Positions 45,435 through 47,129 of a stretch of DNA of 47,129 bases are shown here, piece after piece. The notes below the pieces were generated by a model. That model worked only from the letters and a program-made list of their open reading frames with translations. It did not search any database and was not told the DNA's origin. The translations under genes and the position numbers were made by a program. The number at the start of each line of letters is the position of its first letter. Positions within the stretch are counted from its first letter, which is position 1. The stretch comes from an uncultured Ruminococcus sp. (GTDB lineage: Bacteria > Bacillota > Clostridia > Oscillospirales > Ruminococcaceae). The stretch is from assembly GCA_947177205.1 (NCBI GenBank), contig CAMWTO010000002.1, forward strand, positions 1 through 47,129, in the 5' to 3' direction.

Positions 45435-46529
45435 ATGAAATTAGGCATGGTTGGACTTCCGAATGTCGGAAAAAGTACGCTGTTCAATGCGCTCACGAAC
45501 GCAGGGGCGCAGTCTGCCAATTATCCGTTCTGCACGATTGAAAAAAATATCGGTGTCGTTTCCGTTCCCGATTCCCGTCTGAATTATCTTGCGGACATGT
45601 ATCAGCCCGACAGTTTTAAGCCGGCAACACTGGAATTCGTTGACATTGCCGGACTTGTCAAAGGCGCATCCAAAGGCGAGGGACTCGGTAATAAATTCCT
45701 TGCAGACATCCGGGAAGTCGATGCGATTGTCCATGTTGTCCGGTGTTTTGAAGATATGGATATTATTCATGTGGATGGAAATATCAATCCGGCAAGGGAT
45801 ATTGAGACGATTAATTTAGAACTGATTTTCTCGGATTTAGAAATGGTACAGCGCCGGATTGACCGGGCAAAGAAATTACTCAAGGGCGACAAAAAAGCGC
45901 AGATCCAGGTTGATTTCTTTGAGCGTCTGGCGGCACATCTCGAAGAGGGAAAATCCGCCCGGAGTTTTGAAGTCACAGAAGATGAAGAAATTTTCCTGCA
46001 TGATACGCCGTTATTGTCTGCAAAACCAGTAATTTATGCGGCAAATCTCAGTGAAACGGATTTTGCCGGAAATTTGGACAATCAGACGCATTTTCAGGCA
46101 GTCCGGGCAATTGCCGAAGAAGAAAATGCCGCTGTTCTTCCGATCTGCGCACAGACGGAGGCGGAAATTGCCGACATGAACGATGAAGATAAGGCAATGT
46201 TCCTGGAAGAACTCGGACTGGAAGAATCCGGTTTGAACAGAATTATCCAGACAGGATATCATCTGTTAGGCTTTATTTCATTCCTGACCGCCGGGAAACA
46301 GGAAGTCCGTGCGTGGACGATTACCAAAGGCACAAAAGCGCCGCAGGCAGCCGGGAAGATTCACACGGATTTTGAAAAAGGTTTCATCCGTGCGGAAATT
46401 GTCGCTTTTGAGGATCTGAAAAAATGCGGCAGTATGACAGCGGCAAAAGAGCAGGGGTTATTGCGTTCTGAGGGAAAGGAATACATCATGCAGGATGGTG
46501 ATATTGTTGAATTCCGGTTCAATGTCTGA
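45435..46529 (+). CDS. ychF: redox-regulated ATPase / GTPase YchF (OLA1 family)
   Basis: This 364-aa P-loop NTPase of the Obg superfamily prefers ATP and binds ribosomes. G1 is [14 protein letters not shown] (7-20), the switch region has the family-typical [16 protein letters not shown], and G3 is [18 protein letters not shown]. The C-terminal TGS domain is complete ([18 protein letters not shown] to [10 protein letters not shown]). The cdd start overlaps its last codons. Confidence 0.97.
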   Translation: MKLGMVGLPNVGKSTLFNALTNAGAQSANYPFCTIEKNIGVVSVPDSRLNYLADMYQPDSFKPATLEFVDIAGLVKGASKGEGLGNKFLADIREVDAIVHVVRCFEDMDIIHVDGNINPARDIETINLELIFSDLEMVQRRIDRAKKLLKGDKKAQIQVDFFERLAAHLEEGKSARSFEVTEDEEIFLHDTPLLSAKPVIYAANLSETDFAGNLDNQTHFQAVRAIAEEENAAVLPICAQTEAEIADMNDEDKAMFLEELGLEESGLNRIIQTGYHLLGFISFLTAGKQEVRAWTITKGTKAPQAAGKIHTDFEKGFIRAEIVAFEDLKKCGSMTAAKEQGLLRSEGKEYIMQDGDIVEFRFNV

Positions 46530-46926
46530 TGTAATGGCTGATTCTGAAAAACTTCGGGAAAAATTGCTGAAACAAGCCCGGATTGCCAGGGAATCGGCAT
46601 ATTGCAGATATTCCGGTTTTGCAGTCGGTGCGGCATTGTTGACAGAATCTGGCGAAATCTACACAGGCTGTAATATTGAAAATGCTTCTTATTCGCTGTG
46701 CATCTGTGCGGAACGGATTGCATTCGGAAAAGCCGTTTCAAAGGGACATCGCAAGTTCCGGGCCATTGCAATTGTCGGAGGATCTGAAGATTCCGAGACA
46801 GATTGTCCGCCATGCGGTGCTTGTCGTCAGTTTATGGCGGAATTTTGTAATGCAGATTTTGAGATCTATCTCGCTGAAAAAAAATATCTGCTCCGGGAGC
46901 TGCTTCCAAATGCATTTATGTTATAA
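46522..46926 (+). CDS. cdd: cytidine deaminase
   Basis: This enzyme of about 134 aa converts cytidine and deoxycytidine to the uridines in pyrimidine salvage. The zinc site is complete: C62-A-E64 (CAERIAFGKAV), with E64 as proton shuttle, and C98/C101 in PPCGACRQ. YSGFAVGAALLT is the usual substrate-loop region. Starts at 46495, 46522 and 46534 are in frame; 46522 overlaps the ychF stop by 8 nt and gives the usual length, but no clear SD marks it. Confidence 0.93.
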   Translation: MSDVMADSEKLREKLLKQARIARESAYCRYSGFAVGAALLTESGEIYTGCNIENASYSLCICAERIAFGKAVSKGHRKFRAIAIVGGSEDSETDCPPCGACRQFMAEFCNADFEIYLAEKKYLLRELLPNAFML

Positions 46927-46930
46927 GAAA

Positions 46931-46961
46931 ACAGGCAGGATTTTTTTGAAATCCTGCCTGT
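46931..46961. terminator. bidirectional terminator between cdd and the right-edge gene
   Basis: ACAGGCAGGATTT (46931-46943) pairs perfectly with AAATCCTGCCTGT (46949-46961), 13 bp around a 5-nt loop. The better U tract is on the - strand (rc of AAGAAAACAGG gives TTTTCTT), so it serves the gene at the right edge at least as well as cdd. Confidence 0.8.
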
Positions 46962-46978
46962 ATTTGTGCATACAAGAA

Positions 46979-47129
46979 CTATTCTGAAGATAACTTATAC
47001 AAATTGATGATATCATCATAATTATAGTTGCATTTTTCAAACCTATTCATAAGTTCAGATGCTTTCATATGACTTCTTAATATCTTAGACAACGCAAGAT
47101 AATCTTCTCTATGTACACTATCTTTGTTA
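46979..47129 (-). CDS. incomplete gene entering from the right edge (3' end)
   Basis: The - strand is open from the edge to a TAG at 46979-46981. The last 45 or so residues read, in part, DYLALSKILRSHMKASELMN and end INLYKLSSE. It is polar and probably helical. It uses AT-rich codons (AGA, TTA, ATA, AAT) more than its neighbours. A terminator at 46931-46961 fits its 3' end. I do not recognise the protein. Confidence 0.6.
   Translation of the reverse strand, partial: NKDSVHREDYLALSKILRSHMKASELMNRFEKCNYNYDDIINLYKLSSE

Overview
The window looks like a chromosomal segment from a Gram-positive anaerobe of the Ruminococcus / Oscillospiraceae type. The signs are a Firmicutes-style S10-spc-alpha ribosomal superoperon that includes secY-adk-map-KOW-infA-rpmJ-rpoA, a B. 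subtilis-like rimP-nusA-rnpM-ylxQ-infB-rbfA-truB-ribF operon, several TTG start codons behind strong Shine-Dalgarno (SD) sequences, and two secreted dockerin-domain proteins of the cellulosome type. The genus is inferred; no 16S gene is present. I saw no tRNA or rRNA gene, insertion sequence or CRISPR array.

Layout. 1-2.6 kb: an XRE regulator (-), a histidine phosphatase and a small membrane protein. 2.66-19.23 kb: one long + strand ribosomal operon, from a consensus promoter (TTGACA-17-TATAAT) through a roughly 400-nt structured leader to rpsJ and on to rplQ, closed by a strong terminator. 19.2-23.5 kb: a MATE exporter and a 914-aa polytopic membrane protein. 23.5-26.9 kb: a secreted cohesin-like/dockerin protein, an Hsp20 chaperone (-), and a secreted dockerin protein with a metzincin-like zinc site. 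26.9-32.9 kb (-): a four-gene Gld-like ABC system (ATPase, permease, GldG-like, DUF4340), then a small unknown protein and a cyclophilin lipoprotein. 33.0-41.65 kb (-): the nusA/infB operon with its promoter and leader hairpin; a DHH phosphoesterase and an unknown 83-aa protein are built into it. 41.7-46.9 kb: a DUF1015 protein (-), an L,D-transpeptidase, YchF and cytidine deaminase (+). An incomplete gene runs off the right edge on the - strand.

How the genes work together. Most of the window is translation machinery: ribosomal proteins, initiation factors IF-1 and IF-2, ribosome maturation factors RimP and RbfA, TruB, transcription factor NusA and RNA polymerase alpha, plus the Sec channel, N-terminal Met removal and adenylate homeostasis. 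The accessory parts concern the cell surface: dockerin proteins, wall cross-linking and export.

The most unusual signal is RNA architecture inside the ribosomal operon. In front of rplN and rplO, a multi-branched structure closed by a perfect stem lies between an SD-like sequence and the start codon. More widely, many intergenic gaps longer than about 50 nt carry a hairpin whose stem is made only of A and T.
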